Counted from the first letter of the stretch, positions 13,606 to 22,664 are shown. The stretch is 64,000 nucleotides of DNA from Paenibacillus sinopodophylli (GCF_005930355.1 NZ_VDBO01000001.1:1337339-1401338), one strand, 5' to 3'. The notes: generated by a model from the letters alone, not told the origin. Numbers and translations are program-made.

Positions 13606-15867
13606 CTATTCATCCTCTTGTTCTTCTTTCTTGACAATGCGGAAGCCAATCGAACGATCAATTTCATAACCATATTTCTTGATCCAATCTCGTACGGTAC
13701 GCTCGGCCACCTCTTTGCCAGTAGATCCATACCATGCGATGACATCAAGTACAGTAGGCGGCTCTCCAAAATTACAGTTACTTACAACGTCCTCAAATTC
13801 CTCGGCCTTACTCCTGCGTTCCTCTTTAGCCTTAGATGACCGCTTGTCCGTTGCCTTTTTCCATGCAGGAGCTGATGACTCACCCTCCGGCTCGATGTCC
13901 TTCAGGCTGCCGCTATCATCCACTTTATGGATCGGGTATTGAAACCACATATTGACCGGTGCAAACTTCGGATACTCTCGCAGTGTGCCTTCCACACGCC
14001 AAGCTGAACGGATACGTACGCTCTGCAGTGCTTGCTTGATCTCTTCCCATGCGTTCCCCATCTGATCAGGCATAGCACGCTTGGCATGGTCCTCAATCGC
14101 CTTAGCACTTAGTAGATCATCCTGAGAGACATGCTCCTTCAGGTAGGCTGGATTGTATTTTTCAAAGTACTGTTGATAGATTTTGCATACAGCCTTGTTT
14201 TCCTCTTGCTTCAATAAAGCTTCCGTTATGTCGAGCTCTACCAAATCGATCAGCGCGTCCGGATCGCGGGCGAACACGCCACTGCCGGATGCTCTATCCA
14301 TCGACTTCTTGCCGCCTTGTGAACCCTTTGAATGATGATGGCAGTAAATTACACTAGCGCCGAGCTCCGTTGCTATCTTGTCAAACTGGTTAGTGAAGTG
14401 TGCCATCTGATCGGCGCTGTTCTCGTCGCCCGTCAGGACCTTATAGATCGGGTCAATGATAACAGCGATATAGCCTTTCTTGGCCGCTCTCCGAATCAAC
14501 TTCGGTGCCAGCTTGTCCATCGGTACCGACTTCCCACGCAGGTTCCAGATATCAATTTTGCTTATGTTATGTCCTGACATGCCGAGCGCTTGGTACACAT
14601 CCTTGAAGCGGTGCAAGCAGCTGGCTCTGTCGAGCTCAAGGTTAACGTATAATACTTTGCCTTGCGTGCATTGCCATCCAAGCCACTTGTCACCCTCTGC
14701 TATGGCAATACTCAGCTCAATTAATGTGAAGCTCTTGCCTGCCTTAGACGGTCCAGCCATAAGCATCTTATGACCTTGTCGCAACACGCCATGGATCAAA
14801 GGTGGAGCCAGCACCGGCATGTTATCCCAAGTTTCATCCAAGCTTTCCGGATCCGGCAGGTCGTCGTTAACGCCTTCAATCCACTCATGCCACTCGGCCC
14901 AGTTCGCTTTACCAATATTCGTATCGATAATAAATTGCTTCTTGCCGTTACGTTCAACGCCAGGCATACGTGACAGCCTAGACGGGTTTCGGTTCTGGTT
15001 ATCGATGGCCAGTCCATTCTTCTTGCAGACGTTATATAAATAGTCAACGCGCTTACGGTACTCATCGTAATTAGAGGCTTCTACTCGAACGATGGCATGC
15101 AGGCTTTTACCTCCGCTGTAAACCATAGCAGCTATCGGCAGCTCTAGCTCCCGCATGATGGCATTTTGCTTCTCAATGTCCATAGTGTCAGACTCGACGA
15201 GCGCATATCGAAACTCAGTGACGTTATCGTTTTTGACACCTTTACCATCGAGAGGATTGAAGCGGATCCAAGCCCCTGCCTCTGGCTTGTAATCACCAAA
15301 GACTTTGCCTATATCGCCTTCGCACAAGTGAAGTAATTCAATCAGCTCGCCAGCAGTACGATCCGATGCCCCTTTAGTGGGTAAATACTTGCCTTCATCG
15401 TTCTGCCACGTATCCGTAACATAGCCCACGTTTTCAGCAGGTTCGAACAACGTTTGAAGGTATTTGGTTAGCTGCTGTACTGGGTTCCAATCCTTGGGTT
15501 CGTGGATCTCCTTGCCTTCTATCCAATTCCGATCGACGACAACATAATCGCCGCCCGATATTTCATCATCCCAGCCGAGCTCACGATCTTCCCGTCCCAT
15601 TGAACGCGGCATCCAACCGTTATCCTTGGCCATCTGAGTAATCGTAGCGCCTGTAACTGGTGAGCCAGACCCCTCGAAACTTGTCCACTTCTTGAAGCAT
15701 TCTCCTGGGCGATATCTTCCGCCGTCTCTTCTGCTCCATTCATCCCAGTCACTGGCTGTATAGCCTTCGTATTTGAGGGCCATGCCTACGTTGACCCATT
15801 CCTGATAGTTTAGATAGGAAGGATCAACGTAGCCTAATAAAGCAATGAGATCCAGTTTATGTTCCAT
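13606..15867 (-). CDS. Phage primase-helicase (prim-pol, PriCT and RecA-like ATPase domains)
   Basis: 753 residues from the chosen ATG at 15867, where GGG sits eight bases upstream; a longer frame upstream has no clear site. An N-terminal PriCT-like block (Glu-Trp-Val-Asn-Val-Gly-Met-Ala-Leu-Lys, with Cys-Phe-Lys-Lys-Trp after it) comes first. Next is a primase-like part with Ser-Gly-Gly-Lys-Ser-Leu-His-Ala-Ile-Val-Arg and Asn-Pro-Ser-Arg-Leu-Ser-Arg-Met-Pro-Gly-Val. Last is a RecA-type ATPase with Walker A Gly-Pro-Ser-Lys-Ala-Gly-Lys-Ser and a strand ending Ile-Ile-Asp-Pro-Ile-Tyr. It probably primes and unwinds the phage origin, which may be the repeat block next to it. Confidence 0.85.
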   Translation of the reverse strand: MEHKLDLIALLGYVDPSYLNYQEWVNVGMALKYEGYTASDWDEWSRRDGGRYRPGECFKKWTSFEGSGSPVTGATITQMAKDNGWMPRSMGREDRELGWDDEISGGDYVVVDRNWIEGKEIHEPKDWNPVQQLTKYLQTLFEPAENVGYVTDTWQNDEGKYLPTKGASDRTAGELIELLHLCEGDIGKVFGDYKPEAGAWIRFNPLDGKGVKNDNVTEFRYALVESDTMDIEKQNAIMRELELPIAAMVYSGGKSLHAIVRVEASNYDEYRKRVDYLYNVCKKNGLAIDNQNRNPSRLSRMPGVERNGKKQFIIDTNIGKANWAEWHEWIEGVNDDLPDPESLDETWDNMPVLAPPLIHGVLRQGHKMLMAGPSKAGKSFTLIELSIAIAEGDKWLGWQCTQGKVLYVNLELDRASCLHRFKDVYQALGMSGHNISKIDIWNLRGKSVPMDKLAPKLIRRAAKKGYIAVIIDPIYKVLTGDENSADQMAHFTNQFDKIATELGASVIYCHHHSKGSQGGKKSMDRASGSGVFARDPDALIDLVELDITEALLKQEENKAVCKIYQQYFEKYNPAYLKEHVSQDDLLSAKAIEDHAKRAMPDQMGNAWEEIKQALQSVRIRSAWRVEGTLREYPKFAPVNMWFQYPIHKVDDSGSLKDIEPEGESSAPAWKKATDKRSSKAKEERRSKAEEFEDVVSNCNFGEPPTVLDVIAWYGSTGKEVAERTVRDWIKKYGYEIDRSIGFRIVKKEEQEDE

Positions 15868-16092
15868 ACGTGCTACCCTACCTCTCAAAATATTTGCGTG
15901 GTTTTGCGTGATTTTCTTGTTGATATTAACCACGAAATATGCGTAATCGATTTCTATTACCACATTCAATAACACTAGGTCAAGGTAAGATTTATCAAAA
16001 AATCTGAGCTTTCTATAACCTAAATAACAACTTATGATTACTTCAAGAGTTGCTGGCCGGCACTCCAACTATAGATAGGAGGTTGAAAATCA

Positions 16093-16173
16093 ATGAGAAA
16101 AAAAAGCAAATGGTCATTATGTGTTCATGTTTTTGCAATGGTAAAAATAAATCTTCTAATAGAAATTAACTAA
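16093..16173 (+). CDS. Possible 26-residue peptide
   Basis: A short frame starts at an ATG ten bases after a good AGGAGG site and ends at 16173. It begins Met-Arg-Lys-Lys-Ser-Lys-Trp and has a hydrophobic middle, so it could be a small membrane-active peptide or a leader. Only the ribosome binding site supports it. It points the same way as the YjcZ-type gene 200 bases further on. Confidence 0.3.
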   Translation: MRKKSKWSLCVHVFAMVKINLLIEIN

Positions 16174-16182
16174 GCACTTACT

Positions 16183-16216
16183 GCAGGGGCAATTTTTTCA
16201 TAAGTTCCGCCCCTGC
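16183..16216. repeat. Perfect eight-base inverted repeat
   Basis: GCAGGGGC at 16183 and GCCCCTGC at 16209 pair exactly around an 18-base AT-rich loop. There is no run of Ts after either side, so it is a weak candidate for a terminator of the short plus-strand frame at 16093. It may simply be a stable stem. Confidence 0.4.
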
Positions 16217-16322
16217 TTACAAGTACTTTACTCATGTATTTTTGTATTCATATACATCCCTTGCTAATACCCCTTAATGACAATTGGAATTGGTCATTTA
16301 CCTCCTCTGTAAATACCCAGTC

Positions 16323-16348
16323 ACTTAATAACACCAGTACATAACTTA
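16323..16348 (+). promoter_or_regulatory. Sigma-K-like promoter of the YjcZ-type gene
   Basis: CATAACTTA at 16340-16348 fits the sigma-K -10 pattern CATANNNTA, and CACT around 16322-16325 provides the AC of the -35 about 15 bases upstream. The ribosome binding site and start follow within 40 bases. Confidence 0.45.
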
Positions 16349-16381
16349 AAGAGTACTCAAAACGTAGGAGGTGCATGATTG

Positions 16382-16534
16382 ATGTCTGGATTTGTTGGTG
16401 GTGCTAATCACAATATTGGTTTTATTCTGGTACTGTTTATTTTGTTGGTTATTATAGCGTGTAGTTGTGGTATTGGAAGCTTCGGCGGCTGCGGTAATGT
16501 CGGCGGTATCGGAGGCTATGGTAAAGGTTACTAA
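16382..16534 (+). CDS. YjcZ-family small membrane protein (sporulation type)
   Basis: A 50-residue protein from an ATG at 16382 with GGAGGTG about seven bases upstream. A Gly/Asn N-terminus is followed by one hydrophobic segment, Phe-Ile-Leu-Val-Leu-Phe-Ile-Leu-Leu-Val-Ile-Ile, which is the core of the YjcZ family, and then a Gly-rich tail with three Cys (Cys-Ser-Cys and Gly-Cys-Gly). YjcZ peptides are common in Bacillaceae and Paenibacillaceae and are tied to sporulation; their exact role is not known. It runs opposite to the phage genes, has its own sigma-K-like promoter and a terminator, and so forms an independent cargo unit. Confidence 0.8.
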   Translation: MSGFVGGANHNIGFILVLFILLVIIACSCGIGSFGGCGNVGGIGGYGKGY

Positions 16535-16635
16535 TAAACGTAGCAACTCATTCCTCCGTGCATCAGGTACCGTTTATCAAGTACTTGAATAAAATAAGTC
16601 TGGGATAACTCGGCAGCCACCCCCTCCTCGTTAAC

Positions 16636-16670
16636 CACCCCTTCAGGTATTGGAGGGGTATTTCCTTTTT
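16636..16670 (+). terminator. Terminator after the YjcZ-type gene
   Basis: ACCCCTTC (16637) and GGAGGGGT (16652) pair around a seven-base loop, followed by ATTTCCTTTTT. It lies 100 bases downstream of the YjcZ-type stop codon, and no other plus-strand gene is near. Confidence 0.65.
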
Positions 16671-16701
16671 ACTAGGTCACTTAATTATTCAATATGTTGT
16701 A

Positions 16702-18291
16702 TCAGGCTTCTGGTCGGTACCCGTTAGGAGTAATGCCGTCCGGTACCTTCCATCCGTTGGCTGCAACCCGATCTATCAGCTTCTTAGCCGTATCGAATGA
16801 CCAGGTACCAACATGTTCAAAGCCGCGTTGCTCCAAGAAACGGATCTGCTTCGGCGTTGTTAGACCTTCTTCGCGTCGTTTATCTAGGCGCTCGAGCAGC
16901 TTAGTCGCCTTGCCTGCATTGTCTACTTGGTCAGGAAGGATTCCAAGCTTCTCAAGCGTCTTCACTTGGGCATCACTCGGCGGCCCCATCTCCCAGCCGA
17001 AGGAAGGAACATAACTGGCCAAGTCTTCAGCCTGAATGCTCATTTCAAATTGCAGTGGATCAACTAATGCCCTTTTGCGGCGCTTCATCTCTGCTAACTG
17101 TTTGGCCAAAGCTTCTTCACGCTGGGCAATGACGTCCTCGGCAGCTGTCTTTTCAACTGCTTCCAGATCCATCGGTATGCCTGCCTCTTCGATCTGCTTA
17201 GTCATAGCCTGAGCAACTTCCTCATTCTCTGCGATAAGGTGTGCCGGGTGACACAACTCATGCTTCTCTGTATGCCAAAGGAAGTCGAGCAACAATAGAT
17301 CCTCCTTGCCCGGAAACAGCCGGGTACCTCGCCCGACCATCTGACTATACAAGCTACGTACCTTAGTCGGTCGTAAGACAACAACACAATCTACGCTTGG
17401 ACAATCCCAACCCTCGGTTAGCAACATAGAGTTGCACAAGACGTTATATTTACCACTATCAAAGTCCTCTAATATCTGCGAACGGTCCTGTGAATCTCCG
17501 TTTACCTCAGCAGCCTTAAATCCAATTGCACTTAATATAGAAGCAAACTTCTGGCTAGTCTTAACGAGTGGTAGGAAAACAACAATCTTCCGATCATTCG
17601 CCACTTTCCACATCTCTGCAGCTATTGAATCCAAATACGGGTCCAGCGCTGTTCCCAGCTCGCTACTTTTAAAGTCTCCAGCTTGTTGGCCAACTGCGCT
17701 TAGATTGATCTGCAGCGGAATCGTCATGGCCTTGATTGGACTGAGATACCCTGACTTAATTGCCTTGGGTAGCGTGTACTCATAGGCTAATGACTCGAAG
17801 TAGGATCCAAGGTTACGCATGTCGCCACGATCCGGCGTAGCTGTAACGCCTAGAACGTTGGCTCCCTCGAAATACTGCAGCACGCGCTGATAGCTGTCAG
17901 ATATACAATGATGAGCTTCATCGATGATAATCGTGTCGAAGTGATCTGCAGCAAATTGCCGCAACCGCTTATCCCTCATTAATGTTTGGATGCTACCGAC
18001 GACAACACGGTACCAACTACCGATCGACGTCTGCTCCGCTTTCTCTGTTGCGCATATCAATCCGGTGGACTTCTCCAACTTGTCAGCGGCCTGGTCCAGC
18101 AGCTCACCTCGGTGTGCAAGGACGAGCACGCGCTCGCCCAATACAACCCGGTCCTCAATTACCTTTGAAAACACGATCGTCTTGCCGCAGCCTGTCGGGA
18201 GAACCAGCAACGTTCGCCGGACTCCCTTTTCCCACTCCGTCTGAATAGACGCGCGGGCTTCCTCTTGATAGTCTCGTAGTTTCATAGCCAT
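16702..18291 (-). CDS. Superfamily 2 DNA/RNA helicase (DEAD/DEAH)
   Basis: 529 residues with the SF2 set in order: Walker A Leu-Pro-Thr-Gly-Cys-Gly-Lys-Thr near residue 31, Asp-Glu-Ala-His near 125, Thr-Ala-Thr-Pro-Asp-Arg near 153, and motif VI Gln-Met-Val-Gly-Arg-Gly-Thr-Arg in the second RecA-like half. The C-terminal 150 residues are a charged helical extension. A perfect AGGAGG lies eight bases before the ATG. It belongs to the phage replication module with the primase-helicase, DUF669 protein and Sak4-like ATPase and may unwind or remodel recombination intermediates. Confidence 0.88.
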   Translation of the reverse strand: MAMKLRDYQEEARASIQTEWEKGVRRTLLVLPTGCGKTIVFSKVIEDRVVLGERVLVLAHRGELLDQAADKLEKSTGLICATEKAEQTSIGSWYRVVVGSIQTLMRDKRLRQFAADHFDTIIIDEAHHCISDSYQRVLQYFEGANVLGVTATPDRGDMRNLGSYFESLAYEYTLPKAIKSGYLSPIKAMTIPLQINLSAVGQQAGDFKSSELGTALDPYLDSIAAEMWKVANDRKIVVFLPLVKTSQKFASILSAIGFKAAEVNGDSQDRSQILEDFDSGKYNVLCNSMLLTEGWDCPSVDCVVVLRPTKVRSLYSQMVGRGTRLFPGKEDLLLLDFLWHTEKHELCHPAHLIAENEEVAQAMTKQIEEAGIPMDLEAVEKTAAEDVIAQREEALAKQLAEMKRRKRALVDPLQFEMSIQAEDLASYVPSFGWEMGPPSDAQVKTLEKLGILPDQVDNAGKATKLLERLDKRREEGLTTPKQIRFLEQRGFEHVGTWSFDTAKKLIDRVAANGWKVPDGITPNGYRPEA

Positions 18292-18303
18292 GATGATAGC
18301 CTC

Positions 18304-18918
18304 CTAAAACTGCCCTGGGACATAACCGCCTGGTTGTTGACCAGCAGGAGGGAATGGCATTTGGGACTGCGGCTGCTGATATTGTTGTTGTGGCTGTTGT
18401 GGCGTTTGGTACCCTTGTTGTGAAGGCTGTTGCTGATACCCTTGCGGCTGCTGGTAGCCTTGTGCCGGTGCCTGCTGCCCTGCCGGGAAAGCATCCTCAT
18501 AGGCAAAAAACGATTTGACCTGATTTGCTGATCTGTCTTCGCCTTGGCTCTTATAGTTCCTGACTTCCATCTTCGCTTTGCCTTTCGCACCAATAACTGC
18601 ATTCCAGTTCATACGCAACGGTTCGCCCTTACGTTTTTGACCAATGGAAGAGAAGAAATTGGATAGTAGGCCCTCAGTCTTAGTGTGCAAATACAAGTTG
18701 TGAAATACAGTTACGTCTCCATGCTCAAGAGAATGAACAGTCAACTCCAACTTTGCTTGGTTGCAAGCTGGCATTTTTTCGCTTCCGTTAAAGCGACTGC
18801 GTTCAAACTTAGCAACCGTGAAAAAGTAATCTCCCGCAGGAAGCAGCACGAAGCCGCCTCCACCGTCCTTTTCAATTGTGTCGTCCCATCCCAGTTCACG
18901 TTCGTTAATTTGCGTCAT
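18304..18918 (-). CDS. DUF669 family replication/recombination protein
   Basis: 204 residues. The first 150 are the DUF669 fold (Glu-Leu-Gly-Trp-Asp-Asp near the start, Leu-Pro-Ala-Gly-Asp-Tyr-Phe-Phe-Thr-Val, later Phe-Phe-Ser-Ser-Ile-Gly-Gln-Lys), which occurs beside recombinases in Gram-positive phages and may bind single-stranded DNA. The last 55 residues are a low-complexity Gln/Pro/Gly/Tyr tail, similar to the flexible tail of SSB proteins. It lies between the Sak4-like ATPase and the SF2 helicase and is probably an SSB-like partner. Confidence 0.75.
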   Translation of the reverse strand: MTQINERELGWDDTIEKDGGGGFVLLPAGDYFFTVAKFERSRFNGSEKMPACNQAKLELTVHSLEHGDVTVFHNLYLHTKTEGLLSNFFSSIGQKRKGEPLRMNWNAVIGAKGKAKMEVRNYKSQGEDRSANQVKSFFAYEDAFPAGQQAPAQGYQQPQGYQQQPSQQGYQTPQQPQQQYQQPQSQMPFPPAGQQPGGYVPGQF

Positions 18919-18943
18919 GTATAAGTCCTCCTAGAATTTTTTG

Positions 18944-20053
18944 TTAGAACGGAAGTTGCGTTCTCGCTTCTTGAATCTTTTCAAATACTTTCGGCCAAGC
19001 TCCAACCAACACACCATTGATAAAATTAGGATCATAATTGGCGATTGGCGTATTCATTGGGTAATAACCTTGTGCACTAACGACAATCTGAATCTCTGAC
19101 TCTGTCACATGGTGCTGTGTCATCAGATCCAGAAGTGATTTCGGAATATTAGGATCAAGCGGCGACACGACCACCGATGGAGCTGGTGATTGGTTTATCG
19201 GTGCTGCAGGTGGAGCTGTTGCGGCAGGTGCTTGTGTCTGCGGCGACGTATCCCCTCCGTTCATTTGTCCCTGTACTTGGTGGATTAGCTGTGACGGTGG
19301 ATTAACACCAGTTGGGACCGTTGCTCCCTGCTCGAAGATATGAGCAATAAATGTATATTCGAGTGGGAAGTCATCTGGCAACCCGTGCCGATTCTTTGCG
19401 TCCCACGCCGGGTGATGCGTGGCGTAAACCGTGCGTGTTCCACCCTGTGCCTTATGCTTCTTACCATCCTTATCTGCTGCCACCGAAAATGTCTTGTAAT
19501 TGATGAAGAGGACCATATCGGCCCATTCCTTGACGAGAGCTGCCGTCCGTGAGCCGGTCTTCTGACCAAGCTTTAACTGATAACGGTCGTATGCCCCCAT
19601 CTCGTCCGGCTGTTCGAATTTCACAATCTGCGAATGGGCTGATAGCACGACATGAATACCAGCTTCGATAACATCGCTAAGCAGATTCAGGAAGCGTCCA
19701 AACTCCTCGGCCACGAAGATATAACCTTTACCATAGCCAAAATCTTCGACGCCTTTCTTCTGGTGAGAGGAGCATACGCCTTCCACACAAAGCATTTCCG
19801 CCCAGTCAATCGTGTCAATTATTAGTGTTCCGAACCTGTTGCCCTGCTGCTTAACCCATGCGACTTGCTGGTTAAGCATCTCCCAACTTGAAGGCTTCGC
19901 CGTCCGATCAACGTCCAATTCGGTAGTGGATCCCTCTGTATCAATAAATACTGGACGTGGGAACCGAGCTGCCAGCGATGACTTACCAATTCCCTCCGGA
20001 CCATAGATAACGACCTTCTTTGCCTTCTGAACCTTACCGCTGATGACTTGCAT
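18944..20053 (-). CDS. RecA/Sak4-like ATPase (AAA_24 type)
   Basis: 369 residues. Walker A is Tyr-Gly-Pro-Glu-Gly-Ile-Gly-Lys-Ser-Ser near residue 17. Walker B is Thr-Leu-Ile-Ile-Asp-Thr-Ile-Asp-Trp near 77, and a third strand reads Val-Val-Leu-Ser-Ala-His-Ser. This is the phage RecA-like recombinase group (Sak4), which promotes single-strand annealing together with an SSB. The C-terminal third is a Pro/Gln/Ala-rich linker and a short helical domain. It overlaps the SMC-like ATPase stop by one base and precedes DUF669. Confidence 0.8.
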   Translation of the reverse strand: MQVISGKVQKAKKVVIYGPEGIGKSSLAARFPRPVFIDTEGSTTELDVDRTAKPSSWEMLNQQVAWVKQQGNRFGTLIIDTIDWAEMLCVEGVCSSHQKKGVEDFGYGKGYIFVAEEFGRFLNLLSDVIEAGIHVVLSAHSQIVKFEQPDEMGAYDRYQLKLGQKTGSRTAALVKEWADMVLFINYKTFSVAADKDGKKHKAQGGTRTVYATHHPAWDAKNRHGLPDDFPLEYTFIAHIFEQGATVPTGVNPPSQLIHQVQGQMNGGDTSPQTQAPAATAPPAAPINQSPAPSVVVSPLDPNIPKSLLDLMTQHHVTESEIQIVVSAQGYYPMNTPIANYDPNFINGVLVGAWPKVFEKIQEARTQLPF

Positions 20054-21387
20054 TAAAATTCACCTGCCTTCCAATTTGCAGTCGATGATGATTCCCATGT
20101 TGGACCCGGATCAATCTCTCCTGGAGGCTGCTGGAGCGTTACACCTTCTTGCCCAGCTACATATCCGTCTTCTATAATTAGGCTGCATTCCTCCCCAGTG
20201 CTAACTCTTGTGGCAATTGCCTGAAGGCCCTCTTGTTCCAGCCAAGCACCAAACTCATTTAGTGTATCCATGTCCATTTGCTCGAGCTTGTCCAGCAGGA
20301 TAAAGCCGCAATCTGGCTTAAGCTTACGTACGATAGCAGTAGAAACCTTAAGCTGGTCAGATCCGCTCATATTTCCCCAGCGCTGCCCTTTATAGATCAG
20401 CTCTCCATCCTCAACAGACAGGCCTTCAAGCGGCAAATTAGCGTTTTCCAATAGCTCTGTTTTCTGTGCGCGGATCCCGTTAATCTCAGTTGTCAGCGTG
20501 TCGTACTGCTGACGGTAATCACTTGCATCTGTTTCAGCTTTGTCCTTATCCAGATTCGCACGTACCTTGCGGTTAATCTCGTCGAGATGCTGGATGTTAG
20601 CCTCAAGCTCTGCTGTCGATTCATCATGAAGCTGTAGGGAATCCTTCTGGGCGTCTTCAAGATCCACCCCAGTCTGAGCATACTTAGCCTCGGCGTCCGT
20701 TAGCATAGCTTTCAGCCGCTCTACCTCTTGGCCTTGATTCGCATACAACGTTTGGTACTGACTCAGTCGCTGCCGCTTACGCTGGTTCTCGCCGTTGCGG
20801 GCAAGGATGCCCTGTTGCTGCTGAATCAACTCCGATGCGGAAATAGGCTCCTTAGGCGCATCAGGGAAATACGGCTGTTCCTTCGCAAACTTTGCCTTCT
20901 GGTCAGCAATTTGACCAATGGCATGCCGGCGGTTGAAAGATTCCTTCTCTTGGACCTCTAGCGCATGCAGCTTATCACCGACACCGATGATCCGCAGCAG
21001 GATGTTGGCCTTTTCTTTGTTCGTGGCGTTCATGAATTTTGGTAGATCGATAGCCAACTCTTCGACGAAACTATCTAGGAGTTGCTGACCGCCCTTCTGG
21101 CCGTTCGGGTCAGTGACCTTCAGGTCGCTGTTCTTACCCTTCCGCTCGACGATCAGGCCATTACTGAGCACGATATGGAGATAAGGAGGCACAACCGATC
21201 CTTCCCGTTCCGCCTGTGATGGACGGTAGCGATTACCACCAAGCCCCCAAGCAAGCGCATCGAGAATACTGGTTTTCCCTTGATTGTTTCGGCCACCCAC
21301 AATGGTTAGTCCGGACTGTATCGGCTCGATTTTAACGGCCTTTACGCGTTTGATATTTTCTGCTTCGAGTTTGGTTATTTTGATCAT
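20053..21387 (-). CDS. SMC/RecF-like ATPase (AAA_23 type)
   Basis: About 444 residues from an ATG at 21387 that has GAGG about five bases upstream and opens Met-Ile-Lys-Ile-Thr-Lys-Leu, the usual start of RecF/Rad50-like proteins. A frame 44 codons longer exists but overlaps the zinc-binding gene. Walker A Gly-Gly-Arg-Asn-Asn-Gln-Gly-Lys-Thr-Ser is near residue 33, a coiled coil fills the middle, and Met-Ser-Gly-Ser-Asp-Gln-Leu with Gly-Phe-Ile-Leu-Leu-Asp near the end are the ABC signature and Walker B. It probably organises phage DNA ends with the neighbouring recombinase. No nuclease partner is next to it. Confidence 0.8.
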   Translation of the reverse strand: MIKITKLEAENIKRVKAVKIEPIQSGLTIVGGRNNQGKTSILDALAWGLGGNRYRPSQAEREGSVVPPYLHIVLSNGLIVERKGKNSDLKVTDPNGQKGGQQLLDSFVEELAIDLPKFMNATNKEKANILLRIIGVGDKLHALEVQEKESFNRRHAIGQIADQKAKFAKEQPYFPDAPKEPISASELIQQQQGILARNGENQRKRQRLSQYQTLYANQGQEVERLKAMLTDAEAKYAQTGVDLEDAQKDSLQLHDESTAELEANIQHLDEINRKVRANLDKDKAETDASDYRQQYDTLTTEINGIRAQKTELLENANLPLEGLSVEDGELIYKGQRWGNMSGSDQLKVSTAIVRKLKPDCGFILLDKLEQMDMDTLNEFGAWLEQEGLQAIATRVSTGEECSLIIEDGYVAGQEGVTLQQPPGEIDPGPTWESSSTANWKAGEF

Positions 21388-21559
21388 GTGTTCCTCTTCC
21401 TTTGCTTTTGGATTGGCGTTCCTGTGTATAGGTTGCAATGCAGATCGGGCAGGCCTTAATGTCAGGTGCTCCCGGAAAAGGTCGAAGAAATTGGCTCTCC
21501 ATCTTCTGCCCGCAGACATGGCATTCAGGCGGCAATAGGGTTATGACGACTTGAGACAA
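21332..21559 (-). CDS. Small zinc-binding protein (two CxxC)
   Basis: 75 residues from a TTG at 21559 with AGGAGG eight bases upstream. Cys-His-Val-Cys and Cys-Pro-Ile-Cys, about 20 residues apart, form a zinc ribbon; the tail is Lys/Arg/Gln-rich. Its last 56 bases overlap the next gene, which is long for a coupled pair but the ribosome binding site is strong. It may regulate or assist the ATPase; the sequence does not say. Confidence 0.6.
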   Translation of the reverse strand: MSQVVITLLPPECHVCGQKMESQFLRPFPGAPDIKACPICIATYTQERQSKSKGRGTHDQNNQTRSRKYQTRKGR

Positions 21560-21571
21560 GCGAACCGCCTC

Positions 21572-22585
21572 CTACAGATATTTTTTAAGCAAGGCCTTCA
21601 GCAACTCGTTCTCTTGCTGCAGCTCATTCCGCTGTTCCCAAAAAGCATCATATTCCGCCGACAGCCCCTCGTATTTCTCCTGCCAGTTGTCCGCTGGCGG
21701 CTGCTGAGATAAGCTCGGAGGTTGTGCAGGTCCATCTTCAACAAAGGCTCCTTGCTTACGTGTCAATCCGACTATCCCCCACTTTTTCTTACTTTCATAT
21801 ATGAAGCTTGTAGAAATGCCGTAGTCTTTGGAAATCTTGTTATCTGAAATGCCTTTCTCTTTTAGCGCTACATATGAAGCCTTGGTCAACTGCTTCAAGG
21901 TGCTGCCTCCTTTATAATCGAAGAAATGTATAGCTTTACGACGCAGCTCTGCAGACAAGCAGCGCATTCGAGTAGTGGAAATATTCAACGTTTTTGCCGC
22001 CGTTTCCGCATCGCTTCCCCTTATGAGCAACTCGAGCCATTTTAGTTCCAACGGATCCAACTGGCTCTCAAATAGCGAGACGTCGGCTGCCGTTTCGTCC
22101 ACTCCTGCTGGCAGGATATCTGCTAATGTAGAAGAATCCTCGCCAACGGGAGCTTCCAATGATGCTGGCTTAGACTCTCGAAGATACTTCAGGGCCCGCT
22201 GTGCTTCTACCTCATTACAGGGTATTTCCTCTGTAATCGCGGCTGCTGGCTTATCCAATAAATTGCCTCTCAAAATCTTCCCTGCCAGCTCGTATATGTT
22301 TCGTGACACCTTCAATGGCTGATTCTTTTTTAGAAAATCGCGCACCTCGCCCAAAATATACGGAATCGCGAATGAAGCAAAGCGGACAGGATGGCCAGAC
22401 TTATTCAACCGACTTGGATCAAAACGATGATGTGCCTTAATCATGCCAATCATAGCTTCACTCTCCAGGTCATCGCTTGTAATTCCGTGCTGTCCAATCG
22501 CCCAACGGTACCGCCTAACAACGAATCCAATTAGGTTATGATGCTGGTCAATCACGTTTTCGAGCTGAGTAGCTGCTGTATTCAA
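21572..22585 (-). CDS. Phage sigma-70 family protein with an extra HTH and a C-terminal coiled coil
   Basis: 337 residues. Residues about 20-100 match sigma region 2 and the start of region 3 of the SigB/F/G group: Asp-Asp-Leu-Glu-Ser-Glu-Ala-Met-Ile-Gly, then Phe-Ala-Ser-Phe-Ala-Ile-Pro-Tyr-Ile-Leu-Gly-Glu-Val-Arg-Asp-Phe-Leu, then Lys-Val-Ser-Arg-Asn. The SigG gene in this window has the same blocks (Phe-Ser-Thr-Tyr-Ala-Val-Pro-Met-Ile-Ile-Gly-Glu-Ile-Arg). A weak region 4 follows near 180-210, then a second helix-turn-helix (Ile-Ser-Asp-Asn-Lys-Ile-Ser-Lys-Asp-Tyr-Gly-Ile) and a leucine-heptad tail. It could redirect host polymerase to phage promoters. Its targets are unknown. Confidence 0.75.
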   Translation of the reverse strand: MNTAATQLENVIDQHHNLIGFVVRRYRWAIGQHGITSDDLESEAMIGMIKAHHRFDPSRLNKSGHPVRFASFAIPYILGEVRDFLKKNQPLKVSRNIYELAGKILRGNLLDKPAAAITEEIPCNEVEAQRALKYLRESKPASLEAPVGEDSSTLADILPAGVDETAADVSLFESQLDPLELKWLELLIRGSDAETAAKTLNISTTRMRCLSAELRRKAIHFFDYKGGSTLKQLTKASYVALKEKGISDNKISKDYGISTSFIYESKKKWGIVGLTRKQGAFVEDGPAQPPSLSQQPPADNWQEKYEGLSAEYDAFWEQRNELQQENELLKALLKKYL

Positions 22586-22664
22586 TACATCTACCCTCTT
22601 CCGTTCAAGACCATTGCATGATACAATAGCCCTACTATTTTGATTTATCCGGCTATTACGGCTC

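Noticed and set aside
13521..13769. A minus-strand frame of 82 residues
   Set aside because: It overlaps the primase-helicase end in another frame, has no good binding site and covers the repeat block.
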